Assembly: GCF_018101125.2 (NCBI RefSeq) | Contig: NZ_JAELVF020000001.1 | Span: forward strand, 2,589,097 to 2,653,096 | Reading direction: 5' to 3' | Source: Streptomyces tardus | Lineage (GTDB): Bacteria > Actinomycetota > Actinomycetes > Streptomycetales > Streptomycetaceae | Length of the DNA: 64,000 nucleotides | Shown: positions 27,211 through 38,162 of the stretch, one piece after another | Layout of the letters: the number at the start of each line of letters is the position of its first letter | Numbering within the stretch: position 1 is the stretch's first letter | Translations under genes and position numbers: made by a program | The notes under the pieces: generated by a model | What the model saw: only the letters and a program-made list of their open reading frames with translations | Told to the model about the DNA's origin: nothing | Databases searched by the model: none

Positions 27211-28668
27211 TCAGCGACCGCCCCGCACCGGCTCCTCCCGCTCGGCGCGCCCGGGCCGCTCCTCGCGCCCGCCGTCGCTCCGCCGGCCGCCGCCGGAGAG
27301 TCGCGGCAGGGTGCGCAGCGCCTCGCCCACGTCGGCGACCTCCTTGACCCGCATCCCGGCCGGCACCCGCCCGGGGTCGGTGGGCACCAGCGCGTGGGTG
27401 AAGCCGAGCCGCGCCGCTTCCGCGAGCCGCCGCTGCACCCCGGTGACCCGCCGGACCTCGCCGGCGAGACCGACCTCGCCTATCGCGACCAGGTTCTGCG
27501 GCAGCGGGGTGTCGCTCGCGGCGCTCGCCAGCGCCAGCGCCACCGCGAGGTCCGCGGCCGGCTCGGTGAGCTTGACCCCGCCCACCGTGGCGCTGTAGAT
27601 GTCCCGCTTGCCCAGCGCGCTGATCCGGCCCCGCTGCTCCAGCACGGCCAGCATCATCGACACCCGGGAGGTCTCCAGACCGGAGGTCGTACGGCGGGGC
27701 GAGGGGATCTGGGAGTCGACGGTGAGCGCCTGCACCTCGGCCACCAGCGGGCGGCGCCCCTCCAGGGTCACGGTCAGACAGGTGCCGGGGACGGGCTCGT
27801 CCCTGCGGGTCAGGAAGAGCCCGGAGGGGTCGGCCAGCCCGACGATGCCCTCGTCGTGCAGCTCGAAGCAGCCGACCTCGTCGGTGGTGCCGTATCTGTT
27901 CTTCACGCCGCGGACGAGCCGGAGCCGGGCGTGCCGGTCGCCCTCGAAGTGCAGGACCACGTCGACCAGGTGCTCCAGCAGCCGGGGCCCGGCGATCGTG
28001 CCGTCCTTGGTGACGTGGCCGACGAGCAGCGTCGCCATCCCGCGCTCCTTGGAGGCCCGGATGAGCGCACCGGCCACCTCCCGGACCTGGGAGACACCAC
28101 CGGGCGCGCCGTCAATCTCGGGAGAGGCGACGGTCTGCACCGAGTCCATCACCAGCAGGGAGGGCTGTACGGCGTCGAGATGGCCGAGCACGGCCGACAG
28201 GTCCGTCTCGGCGGCGAGAAAGAGGTCGTCGTCCAGCGCGCCGATCCGATCCGCGCGCATCCGCACCTGACTCGCCGACTCCTCGCCGGTGACGTACAGC
28301 GTGCGGTGCGCAGGCGCCGCCGCCTTGGCCGCGACGTCCAGCAGCAGCGTCGACTTGCCCACACCCGGCTCGCCGGCCAGCAGCACCACCGCGCCGGGGA
28401 CCAGGCCGCCGCCCAGCACCCGGTCGAGCTCGTCCACCCCGGTGCTGCGGGCCTGGGCCTGCCGGGCGTCGACCTGGCCGATGGGCAGCGCGGGCGTGGA
28501 GACCCGGCCGGCGGCGGTGGTGCGCACTCCCGGGGCGGCTCCGACCTCCTCGACGGTGCCCCAGGCCTGGCACTCCGGGCAGCGGCCCAGCCATTTGGCC
28601 GTGCTCCAGCCACATTCGGTGCAGCGGTACGAGGGACGGTCCTTGGCGGACGACTTGCGGGCAGCCAT
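27211..28668 (-). CDS. radA: DNA repair protein RadA
   Basis: A 485-residue RecA-like helicase that drives branch migration in recombination. Start ATG 28668 matches the family opening (AKDRPSYRCTECGW). A C4 zinc finger is formed by CTEC and CPEC (residues about 14-31). Walker A is GEPGVGKSTLL near 95, the RadA-specific motif is KNRYG (KNRFG in most bacteria) near 252, and the C-terminal Lon-like domain carries GKRDIYSATVGGVKL and GEVGLAGEVRRV. The tail (after 455) is an Arg/Gly-rich extension. It is separated from disA by 216 nt. Confidence 0.96.
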   Translation of the reverse strand: MAARKSSAKDRPSYRCTECGWSTAKWLGRCPECQAWGTVEEVGAAPGVRTTAAGRVSTPALPIGQVDARQAQARSTGVDELDRVLGGGLVPGAVVLLAGEPGVGKSTLLLDVAAKAAAPAHRTLYVTGEESASQVRMRADRIGALDDDLFLAAETDLSAVLGHLDAVQPSLLVMDSVQTVASPEIDGAPGGVSQVREVAGALIRASKERGMATLLVGHVTKDGTIAGPRLLEHLVDVVLHFEGDRHARLRLVRGVKNRYGTTDEVGCFELHDEGIVGLADPSGLFLTRRDEPVPGTCLTVTLEGRRPLVAEVQALTVDSQIPSPRRTTSGLETSRVSMMLAVLEQRGRISALGKRDIYSATVGGVKLTEPAADLAVALALASAASDTPLPQNLVAIGEVGLAGEVRRVTGVQRRLAEAARLGFTHALVPTDPGRVPAGMRVKEVADVGEALRTLPRLSGGGRRSDGGREERPGRAEREEPVRGGR

Positions 28669-28879
28669 GTCGATCACCGTATCCGTGCCCACCGACAGTG
28701 CGGACTCCTCCGGTGGGCGAAGGGCGGACGCACGAGCGCGGCGCGCGCCGGGCGTGGTGCCGGGGCGGGACGTTCCGGCTGGTCGGAGCTGTCCCCTTTC
28801 GAGTGAGATCGTCACTCATTAGGGTTAAACCTTCGTCACCGGTCCCGGTCCGCCCCCTCGCGCCGCCTAGCGTCACGGG

Positions 28880-30523
28880 GTGATGAGCAGCAGGCGCGAG
28901 CACCCCACGAACTCCACCGGCGTACGCCAAGTACGCCGTGGCGCGCGGCGTACCGAGAACGGGCCGGCCCTCGCGGCCCTCTCCGGCGCCGCTGCCGCCG
29001 TCCAGGACGTCCACGGCGCGGGCGACGACCCGTACCTCGACGGACTGTTCACCTACTGCCTGTCGATCATGTGCGAGCACGACGAGGCCGTCTCCGCGCT
29101 CGGCCTCGCGCTCTCCGTCGCCGAACGGCAGCGGGAGCGCGACCGTGCGCCGCAGGACCCCGCGCACCGGCGTCCCTGGCTGTACGCCCTCGCCCGCTGG
29201 GCCTGCCTGCGGCGTCTGGCCACCCTGCGCGAGGCCGCCCGCCCCCGTGAGCCCGTCAAGCTCGACGGTCCGCTCGCCACCCGCCGCAGGCAGGAGCTCG
29301 CCACTCTCGGCTGGCCCGAGGCGGCGGGTACGACGCCGGAGCAGCGCGAGGCCCTGGAGCTCGCAGTGCGCCACCAACTCCCGGTCGACGAGGTCGCGTT
29401 GGTGCTCTCCATGGAGTCCGCCGCCACCCGGATGCTGCTGTCCGGCGCGGCCTGCGAGGTGGAGCGGACGCGGGCGGCGCTGTCCGTCGTGAACAGCGGT
29501 GGCTGCGGAACGGTGAGCAGGCTGGGTGGCGACACCGAGGTGGTGCTCAGCGCTGCGCTCCGCCGTGAACTGGTGCGGCACGTCGACGAGTGCGGCGAGT
29601 GCCGGCTCTCCGCCGAGAAGCACATGGCGGGCGAGCCGTGGCCCGGTACGGCGCCGGGTCGCTCCCGACAGCTGGCGGTGCTGAAGGCGTCCCGGCCGGT
29701 GGTGCACGCGGCGCTGGTGGCCGCGCTCCGGGCCCGCGCGCAGCCCGCGCCGCGCTTCGACCGGCACGGCTTTCCGGCAGAGGCGAAGGAACGCGCCGCG
29801 CGGATGGGCAGGTTGCGCGCCCGGGCGGTGACGACGACGGTGGCCGCCGCGGTGGTGGCGGCGCCCGTGCTGGCGCTGTGGGCGGCGTACCGGGGTGCGC
29901 CGCTGGTCGGCGAGGGCCGGGACGGCAGCTCGGTGGCGACCAGCGATGCCGACGACCCGGCGGCGGAGGAGAGCTACCCGTACGAGAACGCGGGCAACGC
30001 CGACCGTGCCGACGGCGATCGCAAGAGCCCCAACGGCCGCACCGGGGACGACCGGGACGGCGAGAAGGACGACGGGAAGCCGGGCGGGAGCACGAAGCTC
30101 CCCGGCGGCTCGGACGACCCCGACAGTTCCCCGGACGAGGGGGCCGAGAGCCCCGACGAGAGCCCCAGCGCCTCGCCGGGCCGGCTCTCCGTCCAGGCCA
30201 GGCCCGCGGGCGACGTCACGCTGATCACGCTGACCAACACCGGCGGGACCAAGCTCGACTGGTCGGCGGCCACCGACGCCAGATGGCTGCGGGTCAGCCG
30301 GCTCTCGGGTCAGCTGTCCCCGGGGGAGTCGTACACGGTGCGGGTCGACGTACGCCGCTGGGAGCCGGAGGGCCCGTGGACGGCACGGGTGCACTTCGCC
30401 CCCTCGGGCACCGTCATCACCATCCAGGGCCAGGGCCGGGAGCCCGCCCCGGAACCCTCCGAGCCGGAGCCCTCCGAGCCCGCGCCGGACCCCGAACCCT
30501 CCGAACCGGTCCCCTCCGCCTGA
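28880..30523 (+). CDS. Membrane protein with sigma-like N-domain and BACON-type C-domain
   Basis: A 547-residue protein (GTG 28880 or ATG 28883). Residues about 45-200 resemble an ECF sigma fold (YLDGLFTYCLSIMCEHDEAVSALG and a region-4-like helix pair) but without clear DNA-contact motifs. A zinc-finger-like HVDECGEC follows near 234, then one transmembrane helix near 316-337. Outside the membrane lie an acidic Gly/Asp/Ser linker (345-420) and a BACON-like beta domain (about 425-515: TLITLTNTGGTKLDWSA...WLRVS). The tail repeats EPSEPEPSEP. It may be a membrane-tethered regulator sensing the envelope; this is inference. Confidence 0.8.
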   Translation: MMSSRREHPTNSTGVRQVRRGARRTENGPALAALSGAAAAVQDVHGAGDDPYLDGLFTYCLSIMCEHDEAVSALGLALSVAERQRERDRAPQDPAHRRPWLYALARWACLRRLATLREAARPREPVKLDGPLATRRRQELATLGWPEAAGTTPEQREALELAVRHQLPVDEVALVLSMESAATRMLLSGAACEVERTRAALSVVNSGGCGTVSRLGGDTEVVLSAALRRELVRHVDECGECRLSAEKHMAGEPWPGTAPGRSRQLAVLKASRPVVHAALVAALRARAQPAPRFDRHGFPAEAKERAARMGRLRARAVTTTVAAAVVAAPVLALWAAYRGAPLVGEGRDGSSVATSDADDPAAEESYPYENAGNADRADGDRKSPNGRTGDDRDGEKDDGKPGGSTKLPGGSDDPDSSPDEGAESPDESPSASPGRLSVQARPAGDVTLITLTNTGGTKLDWSAATDARWLRVSRLSGQLSPGESYTVRVDVRRWEPEGPWTARVHFAPSGTVITIQGQGREPAPEPSEPEPSEPAPDPEPSEPVPSA

Positions 30524-30565
30524 GCCGTCGTACCGCCGCGTACCGCCGTGTGTGCGGCGTTCGCG

Positions 30566-30694
30566 GCGCGAACCGCCGGGCTGAGTACGGGAGTTGCGTC
30601 GTGTGCGCGAACCGGACGTGTGCACGCGGGAGTTGGCCTGCGTACTCGCGAACCGCGCGCCGACGTACGAGAGTTCGCCGTCGCGCGCGAACCG
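30566..30694 (+). repeat. Degenerate ~39-nt repeat around GCGCGAACCG
   Basis: The 383-nt gap 30524-30906 has no supported gene. GCGCGAACCG-type cores recur at about 30566, 30605, 30646 and 30684, each followed about 20 nt later by gggagttg, gggagttg, gagagttc and a lost copy. The units are diverged but evenly spaced. Confidence 0.7.
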
Positions 30695-30906
30695 GGATCT
30701 GGCCGTACGGGCGCTGTGACGGCGAACGTGAACCGGGCCGCCCGTGCGGGGATTGCCCGTCGTGGACGCGGGCCGGGCCTCGTTCGCAGGGGGTGTTCGG
30801 CGCGGCGTGAAGGCGGGCTTCCCGGCGCGGCGGTCCGGGCTCGGGCGGACGGACCGGCCCGGCCGGCGTCAGCTGGCGCGGGCCGGGGCGGCGTGTCCGG
30901 TGGTGG

Positions 30907-31737
30907 TCAGTCGGTTCGGTTCGGTGCCGGGTCGGCGGGGTGCGGGGCCACCAGCGGGAGGGCCGCGGCCAGCCGCTGCTCGCAGAGCTCGGTGAGCCTG
31001 TCGTAGCCGTCCTTGCCCATCAGCTCGATCAGCTCCGGGCGGTAGGAGACGTAGACCGGGTCGCCGGCGCCGTGCGCGCTGGTCGCGCCGGTGCACCACC
31101 AGTGCAGGTCGTGCCCGCCCGAGCCCCAGCCGCGGCGGTCGTACTCTCCGATGGAGACGTACAACTTCTGCTCTCCGTCCGGGAGTTCGACCCATTCGAA
31201 GGTGCGCCGAACAGGGAGCTGCCAGCAGACGTCCGGTTTCGTCTCCAGCGGCTCGCGCCCGGCCTGGAGCGCCTGGAGGTGCAGGGCGCAGCCCGCGCCG
31301 CCGGGGAAGCCGGCGCGGTTGTTGAAGATGCAGGCGCCCTCCCATCGTCGGGTCTTGCGCTCGCCCTCGTCATCGGTCTCGACCCAGCCGGTCTCGTTGC
31401 CCTCGCGGTGGAACTGCCACTGCTCGGGGGTGAGACGCGCGGCGTGCGCGGCCACCCGGCGTTCGTCGTCCTCGTCGGAGAAGTGCGCGCCGAGCGTGCA
31501 GCAGCCGTCCGCGGCACGGCCGGCCTGGATGCCCTGGCAGCCCTGGCCGAAGATGCACGACCAGCGCGACGTCAGCCACGTGAGATCGCAGCGGAAGACC
31601 TGCTCGTCGTCGGCGGGATCGGGGAACTCCACCCACGCCCGTGCGTGGTCGAGGTCCACTTCCTCGCCGCGGCGCCGCTGCTTCTTACCACCGAGGTTGC
31701 GGATTTCTCCCGGCTTCGAGTGCTTCGTCTTGCCCAC
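30907..31737 (-). CDS. Conserved cysteine-rich protein of unknown function
   Basis: A 276-residue soluble protein from GTG 31737. It opens with a basic stretch ([28 protein letters not shown]) and contains about nine Cys, several in patterns suited to metal binding: [42 protein letters not shown] and KPDVCWQLP. This layout recalls DUF3109/YkgJ-type zinc or iron-sulfur cluster proteins. It is divergent from the exopolyphosphatase gene with 60 nt between starts. I do not assign a function. Confidence 0.8.
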   Translation of the reverse strand: MGKTKHSKPGEIRNLGGKKQRRRGEEVDLDHARAWVEFPDPADDEQVFRCDLTWLTSRWSCIFGQGCQGIQAGRAADGCCTLGAHFSDEDDERRVAAHAARLTPEQWQFHREGNETGWVETDDEGERKTRRWEGACIFNNRAGFPGGAGCALHLQALQAGREPLETKPDVCWQLPVRRTFEWVELPDGEQKLYVSIGEYDRRGWGSGGHDLHWWCTGATSAHGAGDPVYVSYRPELIELMGKDGYDRLTELCEQRLAAALPLVAPHPADPAPNRTD

Positions 31738-31797
31738 GTGCCCCAGAGTACGGGTGACTGCCCCTGCGACGCGCCGACCGCGTTAGCGTGCTGTCCC

Positions 31798-32730
31798 ATG
31801 AGACTTGGTGTCCTCGACGTGGGTTCCAACACCGTTCACCTTCTGGTGGTGGACGCGCACCCCGGCGCACGCCCCCTGCCCGCCTACTCCCACAAGGCGG
31901 AACTGCGCCTGGCCGAACTCCTCGACGAGCGAGGTGCGATCAGCCCCGAAGGCGTCGACCGGCTCGCGAACACGGTCAAGGAAGCGCTGGAGGTCGCCGA
32001 GGACAAGGGGGTCGAGGACGTACTGCCGTTCGCCACCTCCGCCGTCCGAGAGGCCAGCAACGCCGACCACGTGCTGGAGCGGGTCACCGCCGACACCGGG
32101 GTGCGGCTGCGGGTGCTCTCCGGACCGGACGAGGCGCGGCTGACGTTCCTGGCGGCGCGCCGGTGGTTCGGCTGGTCGGCCGGTCGGCTGCTGGTGCTGG
32201 ACATCGGCGGCGGTTCGCTGGAGATCGCGTACGGACTGGACGAGGAGCCGGACGCGGCCGTGTCGCTGCCGCTGGGCGCGGGGCGGCTGACCGGCGGCTG
32301 GCTGCCGGGAGACCCGCCCGACCAGGACGACGTACGCGCCCTGCGGCGGCATGTGCGGGCCGAGATCGCGCGGGTGGTCGGCGAGTTCAGCCGGCTGGGG
32401 GCGCCGGACCACGTGGTGGCGACGTCCAAGACGTTCAAGCAGCTCGCCCGGCTCGGCGGCGCGGCGCGCTCCGCCGAGGGCCTGTACGTCCAGCGGGACC
32501 TGGACCGCAAGACGCTGGAGGAGTGGGTGCCGAGGCTGGCCGGGATGACGGCCGCCGAACGTGCCGAGCTTCCGGGCGTCTCCGAGGGCCGGGCGCGTCA
32601 GCTGCTGGCCGGCGCGCTGGTCGCCGAGGGCGCGATGGACCTGTTCGGCATCGAGATGCTGGAGGTGTGCCCGTGGGCGCTGCGAGAGGGCGTGATCCTG
32701 CGCCGACTGGACCGGCTGCGCAACGGCTGA
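31798..32730 (+). CDS. ppx: Exopolyphosphatase / guanosine pentaphosphate phosphohydrolase (Ppx/GppA)
   Basis: A 310-residue ASKHA-fold phosphatase. Visible are [19 protein letters not shown] (residues 3-21), [13 protein letters not shown] near 82, [10 protein letters not shown] near 108 and the glycine-rich [15 protein letters not shown] near 132. It lacks the C-terminal HD domain of E. coli Ppx, as is usual for short actinobacterial forms. It shortens polyphosphate and may act on pppGpp. The polyphosphate kinase gene lies 20 kb away in the same window. Confidence 0.93.
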   Translation: MRLGVLDVGSNTVHLLVVDAHPGARPLPAYSHKAELRLAELLDERGAISPEGVDRLANTVKEALEVAEDKGVEDVLPFATSAVREASNADHVLERVTADTGVRLRVLSGPDEARLTFLAARRWFGWSAGRLLVLDIGGGSLEIAYGLDEEPDAAVSLPLGAGRLTGGWLPGDPPDQDDVRALRRHVRAEIARVVGEFSRLGAPDHVVATSKTFKQLARLGGAARSAEGLYVQRDLDRKTLEEWVPRLAGMTAAERAELPGVSEGRARQLLAGALVAEGAMDLFGIEMLEVCPWALREGVILRRLDRLRNG

Positions 32731-32892
32731 CCGCCCCGGACCCCGCCCCGGACCCCGGCTGTGCGCGCCGGGCCGTCGAGGGCGTGTGAGCCCGGCGGCG
32801 CGCGCCTCCGGCGGTGCTGCGTCCGCCCTCCACGCTGCGGGCGGCCAGATGGTCGGGCGTCCCGGGCGGTCGGCCGCCCGGGGCCGGGCAGC

Positions 32893-32940
32893 GCCGGGTG
32901 CCCGGGCAGAGCCGGGTGCCCGGGCAGAGCCGGGTGCGGG
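32893..32940 (+). repeat. 18-nt tandem repeat GCCGGGTGCCCGGGCAGA
   Basis: Two perfect 18-nt units (32893-32910, 32911-32928) and a partial third lie in the 268-nt gap between ppx and the isomerase-like gene. Each unit contains the palindrome tgcccgggca. No gene is supported in this gap. Confidence 0.9.
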
Positions 32941-32998
32941 GCGCCCCGGCGCGCGACCCAGGTACGGGCCGCGGCCCGCTTCGCCGTAGGCTGAGCGG

Positions 32999-33826
32999 GT
33001 GGCAGAGGACTTCACAGGTGCGGCACGGGCCCCGGAGCCGAAGGTCGCCCTGTCCACGGCGTCGGTGTACCCCGAGTCGACCTCGGCGGCCTTCGAGATC
33101 GCCGCGCGTCTGGGGTACGACGGGGTCGAGGTCATGGTGTGGACCGATCCGGTCAGCCAGGACGTCGACGCGCTCCGACGGCTCTCCGACCAGCACGGCG
33201 TGCCCGTGCTCGCGGTGCACGCGCCCTGCCTCCTGATCACTCAGCGGGTCTGGTCGACCGACCCGTGGACGAAGCTCAAGCGCGCCCGCAGCGCGGCGGA
33301 GACCCTCGGCGCCTCGACCGTGGTGGTCCACCCGCCGTTCCGCTGGCAGCGTTCCTACGCGCGGGAGTTCGTGGCCGGGATCTGGCGCATGGCGGGGGAG
33401 ACGGACGTCAGGTTCGCGGTGGAGAACATGTACCCGTGGCGCTACCGGGACCGCGAGCTCCAGGCGTACGCGCCCGACTGGGACCCGACCACCGACGACT
33501 ACCGCCACTTCACCCTGGACCTGTCGCACACCGCCACCTCGCGCAGCGACACCCTCGCGATGGTGGAGACCATGGGCGACCGTCTCGGCCACCTCCACAT
33601 CGCCGACGGCAACGGCTCGGCAAAGGACGAGCACCTGGTGCCGGGCCGGGGAAAGCAGCCCTGCGCCGAGGTGCTCGCCCGGCTGGCCGCCGGCGGCTTC
33701 GACGGCCACGTCGTGGTCGAGGTCAACACCCGCAGGGCGATGACCTCCGCCGAGCGCGAGGCCGACCTCGCCGAGGCGCTGGCCTTCACCCGGCTCCACC
33801 TCTCCTCGCCCGGGCTGGACTCGTGA
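32999..33826 (+). CDS. Sugar phosphate isomerase/epimerase-like TIM-barrel protein
   Basis: A 275-residue protein of the AP-endonuclease-2/xylose isomerase-like barrel family, GTG 32999. Supporting strands and metal ligands are [57 protein letters not shown] (Glu ligand), [11 protein letters not shown] (Asp/His), LGHLHIADG and [11 protein letters not shown] (Glu). The substrate is unknown. The stop overlaps the TetR gene start (GTGA), so the two are co-translated. Confidence 0.88.
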   Translation: MAEDFTGAARAPEPKVALSTASVYPESTSAAFEIAARLGYDGVEVMVWTDPVSQDVDALRRLSDQHGVPVLAVHAPCLLITQRVWSTDPWTKLKRARSAAETLGASTVVVHPPFRWQRSYAREFVAGIWRMAGETDVRFAVENMYPWRYRDRELQAYAPDWDPTTDDYRHFTLDLSHTATSRSDTLAMVETMGDRLGHLHIADGNGSAKDEHLVPGRGKQPCAEVLARLAAGGFDGHVVVEVNTRRAMTSAEREADLAEALAFTRLHLSSPGLDS

Positions 33827-34590
33827 GCGACCGGACGGGCGCGGAGGGCCCGCGCCGCCGGGGACGGCCGCGCGCCGAGGACTCGGTGGGGGCGGACCGG
33901 AGGTCGGCCATTCTGCGGTCGGCGCGCACCGAGTTCGCCGACCGCGGCTACGACAAGGCCTCGGTACGGGCGATCGCCCGCGGGGCGGAGGTCGATCCGG
34001 CCCTGGTGCACCACTACTTCGGCACCAAGGAGCGGGTCTTCGAGGCCGCCGTGGAGACCGCGTTGGCGCCGCTGCGCCAACGGCTCGGCCGGCTGCGTGC
34101 CGTACCGCCGGAGGAGCTGGGCGAGCAGGTCACCGGCTTCTTTCTGGGGGTGTGGGAGAACCCGGACACCCGCGAGCCGCTGATCGCACTGGTGCGTTCC
34201 GCGGTGAACAACGACACCGCGGCGCGGATTTTCCGCGGAGTGGTCTCCAGGCTGCTGCTGCCGAGGATCGCCGGGGCGGTCGACCGGGCCGAGCGCGAGC
34301 TGCGGGTCGAGCTGGCGGTTGCGCAACTGGTCGGTACGGCGCTGCTGCGGTACGTCATACGGATCGAGCCGCTGGCGGACGCGGACCCGCGGGAGCTGGT
34401 GCGGCGGCTGGCGCCGGTGGTCCAGCACCACCTGCTGGGACCGGAGGAGGACGCAGCGAGCCCCGCCGCCCGTACCCCCGGCGCGTCCGGCGCGTCCGGC
34501 ACGTCCGTGCCGGACGACGGGCCCGGAGCCGGCACGTCCGGGCTGTCCGACGCCGCTGACAGTCCCGGAGCAGGAACCGATCGGTTCTGA
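33823..34590 (+). CDS. TetR-family transcriptional regulator
   Basis: A 255-residue regulator, GTG 33823. The DNA-binding part is [51 protein letters not shown] (residues about 26-76), and a helical ligand domain follows to about residue 208. The tail is a Ser/Gly/Pro-rich extension (GASGASGTS...) that is unlikely to be folded. It overlaps the isomerase-like gene by 4 nt and may respond to a substrate of that protein. Confidence 0.92.
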   Translation: MSDRTGAEGPRRRGRPRAEDSVGADRRSAILRSARTEFADRGYDKASVRAIARGAEVDPALVHHYFGTKERVFEAAVETALAPLRQRLGRLRAVPPEELGEQVTGFFLGVWENPDTREPLIALVRSAVNNDTAARIFRGVVSRLLLPRIAGAVDRAERELRVELAVAQLVGTALLRYVIRIEPLADADPRELVRRLAPVVQHHLLGPEEDAASPAARTPGASGASGTSVPDDGPGAGTSGLSDAADSPGAGTDRF

Positions 34591-34814
34591 CCCCCGACGA
34601 CCGACCGCCGGCCCAGCTCCGGTCGCTCGACGACCGGTTGCCGACCGGGCCCCGACCGGGTGTCTCATGATGTGGGTGCCGTGTCCGGATCATGGATCTT
34701 CGGGCGTACGCTCGTAGGTCTCCGGCGCGACTGCCGTCGCGGCGACGCCCGGGCCGACAGGCGCGTCGGACAGCCCCAAGCACGCGCACAACGTCGTCCA
34801 GGGAGTGGAGCACC

Positions 34815-36656
34815 ATGCCCGAGCTGAGGTCCAACACCGTCACCCGCGGCCGCAACATGGCGGGCGCCCGAGCCCTGCTCCGCGCCGCCGGCGTAGCGCG
34901 GGAGGACTTCGGCAAGCCGATCATCGCCGTGGCCAACAGCTTCACGGAGTTCGTGCCGGGCCACACCCACCTCCAGCCGGTCGGCCGGATCGTCTCCGAG
35001 GCGATCAAGGAAGCCGGCGCCATCCCGCGGGAGTTCAACACGATCGCGGTCGACGACGGCATCGCGATGGGCCACGGCGGGATGCTCTACTCGCTGCCCT
35101 CCCGCGACCTGATCGCGGACTCCGTCGAGTACATGACCGAGGCGCACTGCGCGGACGCGCTGATCTGCATCTCCAACTGCGACAAGATCACCCCCGGCAT
35201 GCTGAACGCCGCGCTGCGGCTCAACATCCCGACCGTCTTCGTCTCCGGCGGCCCGATGGAGGCCGGCAAGACCACGCTGGTCGACGGCACCGTCCGCTCC
35301 AACCTGGACCTGGTGCACGCCATGTCCGAGGCGGTCAGCGACGCCACCTCCGACGAGGACCTGCAGCGCATCGAGGAGGCCGCCTGCCCGACCTGCGGCT
35401 CCTGTTCGGGCATGTTCACCGCCAACTCCATGAACTGCCTCGTCGAGGTGCTAGGCCTTGGACTGCCCGGCAACGGCTCGGTGCTCGCCACCCACACCGC
35501 CCGCAAGGAGCTGTACGAGGCCGCGGGCCGCACCGTCGTCGACATCGCGCTGCGCCACTACGAGCAGGACGACCACTCCGTCCTCCCGCGCAGCATCGCC
35601 ACCCGCGCCGCGTTCGAGAACGCCATGGCGCTGGACGTCGCGATGGGCGGCTCCACCAACACCGTGCTCCACCTGCTGGCCGCCGCGCAGGAGGCGGAGC
35701 TCGACTTCGAGATGGACGACATCGACGAGGTCTCGCGCCGGGTGCCCTGTGTCTGCAAGGTCGCGCCCAACGGGGCCTACCACATGGAGGACGTCCACCG
35801 CGCGGGCGGAATCCCGGCGATCCTGGGCGAGCTGCACCGCGGCGGCTATCTGCACGAGGACGTCCACGCCGTGCACGCGTCCTCGCTCCCGGACTGGCTC
35901 AAGCAGTGGGACATCCGCGGCGGTTCGCCCGCGCCGGAGGCGCTGGAGATGTTCTACGCGGCGCCCGGTTGTGTGCGTTCGGCCACCGCCTTCTCGCAGA
36001 GCGAGCGCTGGGACACCCTGGACACCGACGCCGAGAACGGCTGCATCCGGGACGCCGAACACGCCTACTCCGCCGACGGCGGCCTCGCCGTGCTCAGCGG
36101 CAACCTGGCAGTCGACGGCTGTGTGGTGAAGACCGCCGGTGTCGACGAGTCGATCTGGACCTTCGAGGGCCCGGCCGTGGTCGTGGAGTCCCAGGAGGAC
36201 GCGGTCGACGCGATCCTCAAGAAGCGCGTCAAGGAGGGCGACGTCGTGGTCGTCCGCTACGAGGGCCCCAAGGGCGGCCCGGGGATGCAGGAGATGCTCT
36301 ACCCCACCGCGTTCCTCAAGGGCCGCGGGCTGGGCGCGAAGTGCGCCCTGATCACCGACGGGCGCTTCTCCGGCGGCACCTCCGGACTCTCGATCGGCCA
36401 CGTCTCCCCGGAGGCGGCGGCCGGTGGTGTCATCGCGCTGGTCCGGGACGGCGACCCGATCGCCATCGACATCCCGAACCGCACCATCGAGCTCAAGGTC
36501 TCGGACGCCGAACTCGCTGCCCGCCGCGAGGAGTTGGGCAGCCGGTACGCGCCGGTCGCACGCGAGCGCAAGGTCTCGCAGGCGCTGCGGGCGTACGCCG
36601 CCATGGCCCTGTCCGCGGACAAGGGCGCGGTCCGCGACGTCAGCAAGCTCGGCTGA
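34815..36656 (+). CDS. ilvD: Dihydroxy-acid dehydratase
   Basis: A 613-residue Fe-S enzyme of valine, isoleucine and leucine synthesis. ATG 34815 has GGGAGTGGAG upstream. Signature segments are [13 protein letters not shown] near residue 118, [19 protein letters not shown] near 195 (cluster cysteines), [10 protein letters not shown] near 280, and [20 protein letters not shown] near 520. The upstream 224 nt contain no gene and no clear attenuator. The length is typical. Confidence 0.97.
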   Translation: MPELRSNTVTRGRNMAGARALLRAAGVAREDFGKPIIAVANSFTEFVPGHTHLQPVGRIVSEAIKEAGAIPREFNTIAVDDGIAMGHGGMLYSLPSRDLIADSVEYMTEAHCADALICISNCDKITPGMLNAALRLNIPTVFVSGGPMEAGKTTLVDGTVRSNLDLVHAMSEAVSDATSDEDLQRIEEAACPTCGSCSGMFTANSMNCLVEVLGLGLPGNGSVLATHTARKELYEAAGRTVVDIALRHYEQDDHSVLPRSIATRAAFENAMALDVAMGGSTNTVLHLLAAAQEAELDFEMDDIDEVSRRVPCVCKVAPNGAYHMEDVHRAGGIPAILGELHRGGYLHEDVHAVHASSLPDWLKQWDIRGGSPAPEALEMFYAAPGCVRSATAFSQSERWDTLDTDAENGCIRDAEHAYSADGGLAVLSGNLAVDGCVVKTAGVDESIWTFEGPAVVVESQEDAVDAILKKRVKEGDVVVVRYEGPKGGPGMQEMLYPTAFLKGRGLGAKCALITDGRFSGGTSGLSIGHVSPEAAAGGVIALVRDGDPIAIDIPNRTIELKVSDAELAARREELGSRYAPVARERKVSQALRAYAAMALSADKGAVRDVSKLG

Positions 36657-36710
36657 GCCGAGGCCGATCCTCCTGGAGCGGCCGAGGACGGGCGCGGGCG
36701 GTCGGTTGCG

Positions 36711-36760
36711 CCCCGTACCTGTACCCATACCCGCCGTCGAATCGGCGGGCGGGTACGGGG
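36711..36760. terminator. Bidirectional terminator between ilvD and the LacI gene
   Basis: An inner hairpin (cccgccg at 36730-36736 with cggcggg at 36743-36749) is nested within outer arms ccccgtac (36711-36718) and gtacgggg (36753-36760). It lies between convergent genes ending at 36656 (+) and 36809 (-). Confidence 0.8.
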
Positions 36761-36808
36761 TCGTCGTTCAGCCGCCGGAGCTGTGCCTGTCGAGGGCCGG
36801 CCCGGCCC

Positions 36809-37831
36809 TCAGCCGCAGCCGCAGGAGCGCCGCCGGACCAGGGTGGACGGCAGCTGCCGCAGCCGGTCCCGGCCGCTGCCACTGGTGCGCACCCCGTCGT
36901 CGAGCAGCAGGTCGACGGCTGCGCGCGCCATGGCCGGGCGGTCGGAGGCGACGGTCGTGAGCGGCGGGTCGGTGAGCGCCGCCTCCTTCACGTCGTCGAA
37001 GCCCGCGACCAGCAGCTCCCCGGGCACGTCGATCCGCAGCTCGCGGGCGGCGCGCAGCACGCCGATGGCCTGGTCGTCGGTGGCGCACACGATGGCCGGC
37101 GGCCGGCCATCGCCGCCCAACAGATCGAGCGCGACCCGGTAGGCGTCGTAGCGGTTGTACGGGGCCTGGAAGAGCCGGCCCTCGGTCTCGCGGCCGTAGG
37201 CGCTCATCGCGAGCCGCCAGCCCTCGACGTGGTCGGTGACCGGGTCGCCGATGGCGGGGGTGGACTCGACGCCGCCGAGGCAGGCGACGTACGCGGCGCC
37301 GTGGTCCAGCAGGTGCTCGGTGGCGCGCTGGGCGCCCACCACGTCGTCGGTGACGACGGCGACGTCGTCGATCGCGTCCGGCCTGCGGTGCAGCAGCACC
37401 ACCCGGGCGTCCCAGGCGTCGATCTCGACGGCGGCCCGCTCGCTCAGTCCCTGGCTGACCAGGATGAGCCCGGCGACCCGCATGCCGAGGAAGGCCCGGA
37501 GGTAGTGCACCTCGCGCTCGTCGAGGTAGTCGGAGTTGCCGACCAGGACCATCTTTCCGCGCTCGGCGGCGGCCTGTTCGACGGCGTGCGCCATCTCGCC
37601 GAAGAAGGGCTGGCGGGCGTCGGGGAGGATCATGCCGATCAGGTCCGTGCGCCGGGAGGCCATCGCCTGGGCCACGCGGTCCGGCCGGTAGCCGAGCTCG
37701 TTGATCGCGGCGAGCACGCGCTCCTTGGTCGCCGGGGCGACCGGGCGGGGCCCGTCGTTGATCACATAGCTCACCACCGCGGTGGAGGTACCCGCCAGCC
37801 TTGCCACGTCGTCTCGCGTCACCTTCGCCAC
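36809..37831 (-). CDS. LacI-family transcriptional regulator
   Basis: A 340-residue repressor from GTG 37831. The helix-turn-helix is [40 protein letters not shown] (residues 4-44), with hinge [10 protein letters not shown]. The periplasmic-binding-like effector domain follows, with [14 protein letters not shown] and a typical [12 protein letters not shown] near 245. The C-terminus has CGCG, unusual for the family. No sugar transport genes are adjacent; the neighbour is glnR, 331 nt away on the same strand. Confidence 0.93.
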   Translation of the reverse strand: MAKVTRDDVARLAGTSTAVVSYVINDGPRPVAPATKERVLAAINELGYRPDRVAQAMASRRTDLIGMILPDARQPFFGEMAHAVEQAAAERGKMVLVGNSDYLDEREVHYLRAFLGMRVAGLILVSQGLSERAAVEIDAWDARVVLLHRRPDAIDDVAVVTDDVVGAQRATEHLLDHGAAYVACLGGVESTPAIGDPVTDHVEGWRLAMSAYGRETEGRLFQAPYNRYDAYRVALDLLGGDGRPPAIVCATDDQAIGVLRAARELRIDVPGELLVAGFDDVKEAALTDPPLTTVASDRPAMARAAVDLLLDDGVRTSGSGRDRLRQLPSTLVRRRSCGCG

Positions 37832-38162
37832 GCCGGGCAGTCTACGCGGGGTGACCTTTCACGGCTGCCCCGCGTCGGGCCCGGGAACGCCCGCCGAGAG
37901 GCGCCTCGGACCGGATTCGGGCAGGCCGGACGCGGCACTCGGACAGCGTTCGCGCGAGGCCCGCGCGGCGGCCCGTGTGCCGTACACGCGGGTGCGGGGC
38001 TCGACGCACCCGCGGACCTGCGTCCCGGCGCACGGGCGGCGGCCGAGGGCGGCCCGCGCGGGTGCGGCTGCGGGCGCTCCCGGTCGGCCCGGCGCCGAGC
38101 GGGCACGGCGGTCCGGTCGGGCGCGGGCGCGTGGCCGTCGCGGTCAGTCGCGGCCGGGTCGG
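37832..38162. other. Gene-free region between glnR and the LacI gene
   Basis: A 331-nt GC-rich gap. No gene, tandem repeat or strong terminator is evident. Its left part must contain the promoter of the LacI gene. Confidence 0.5.
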
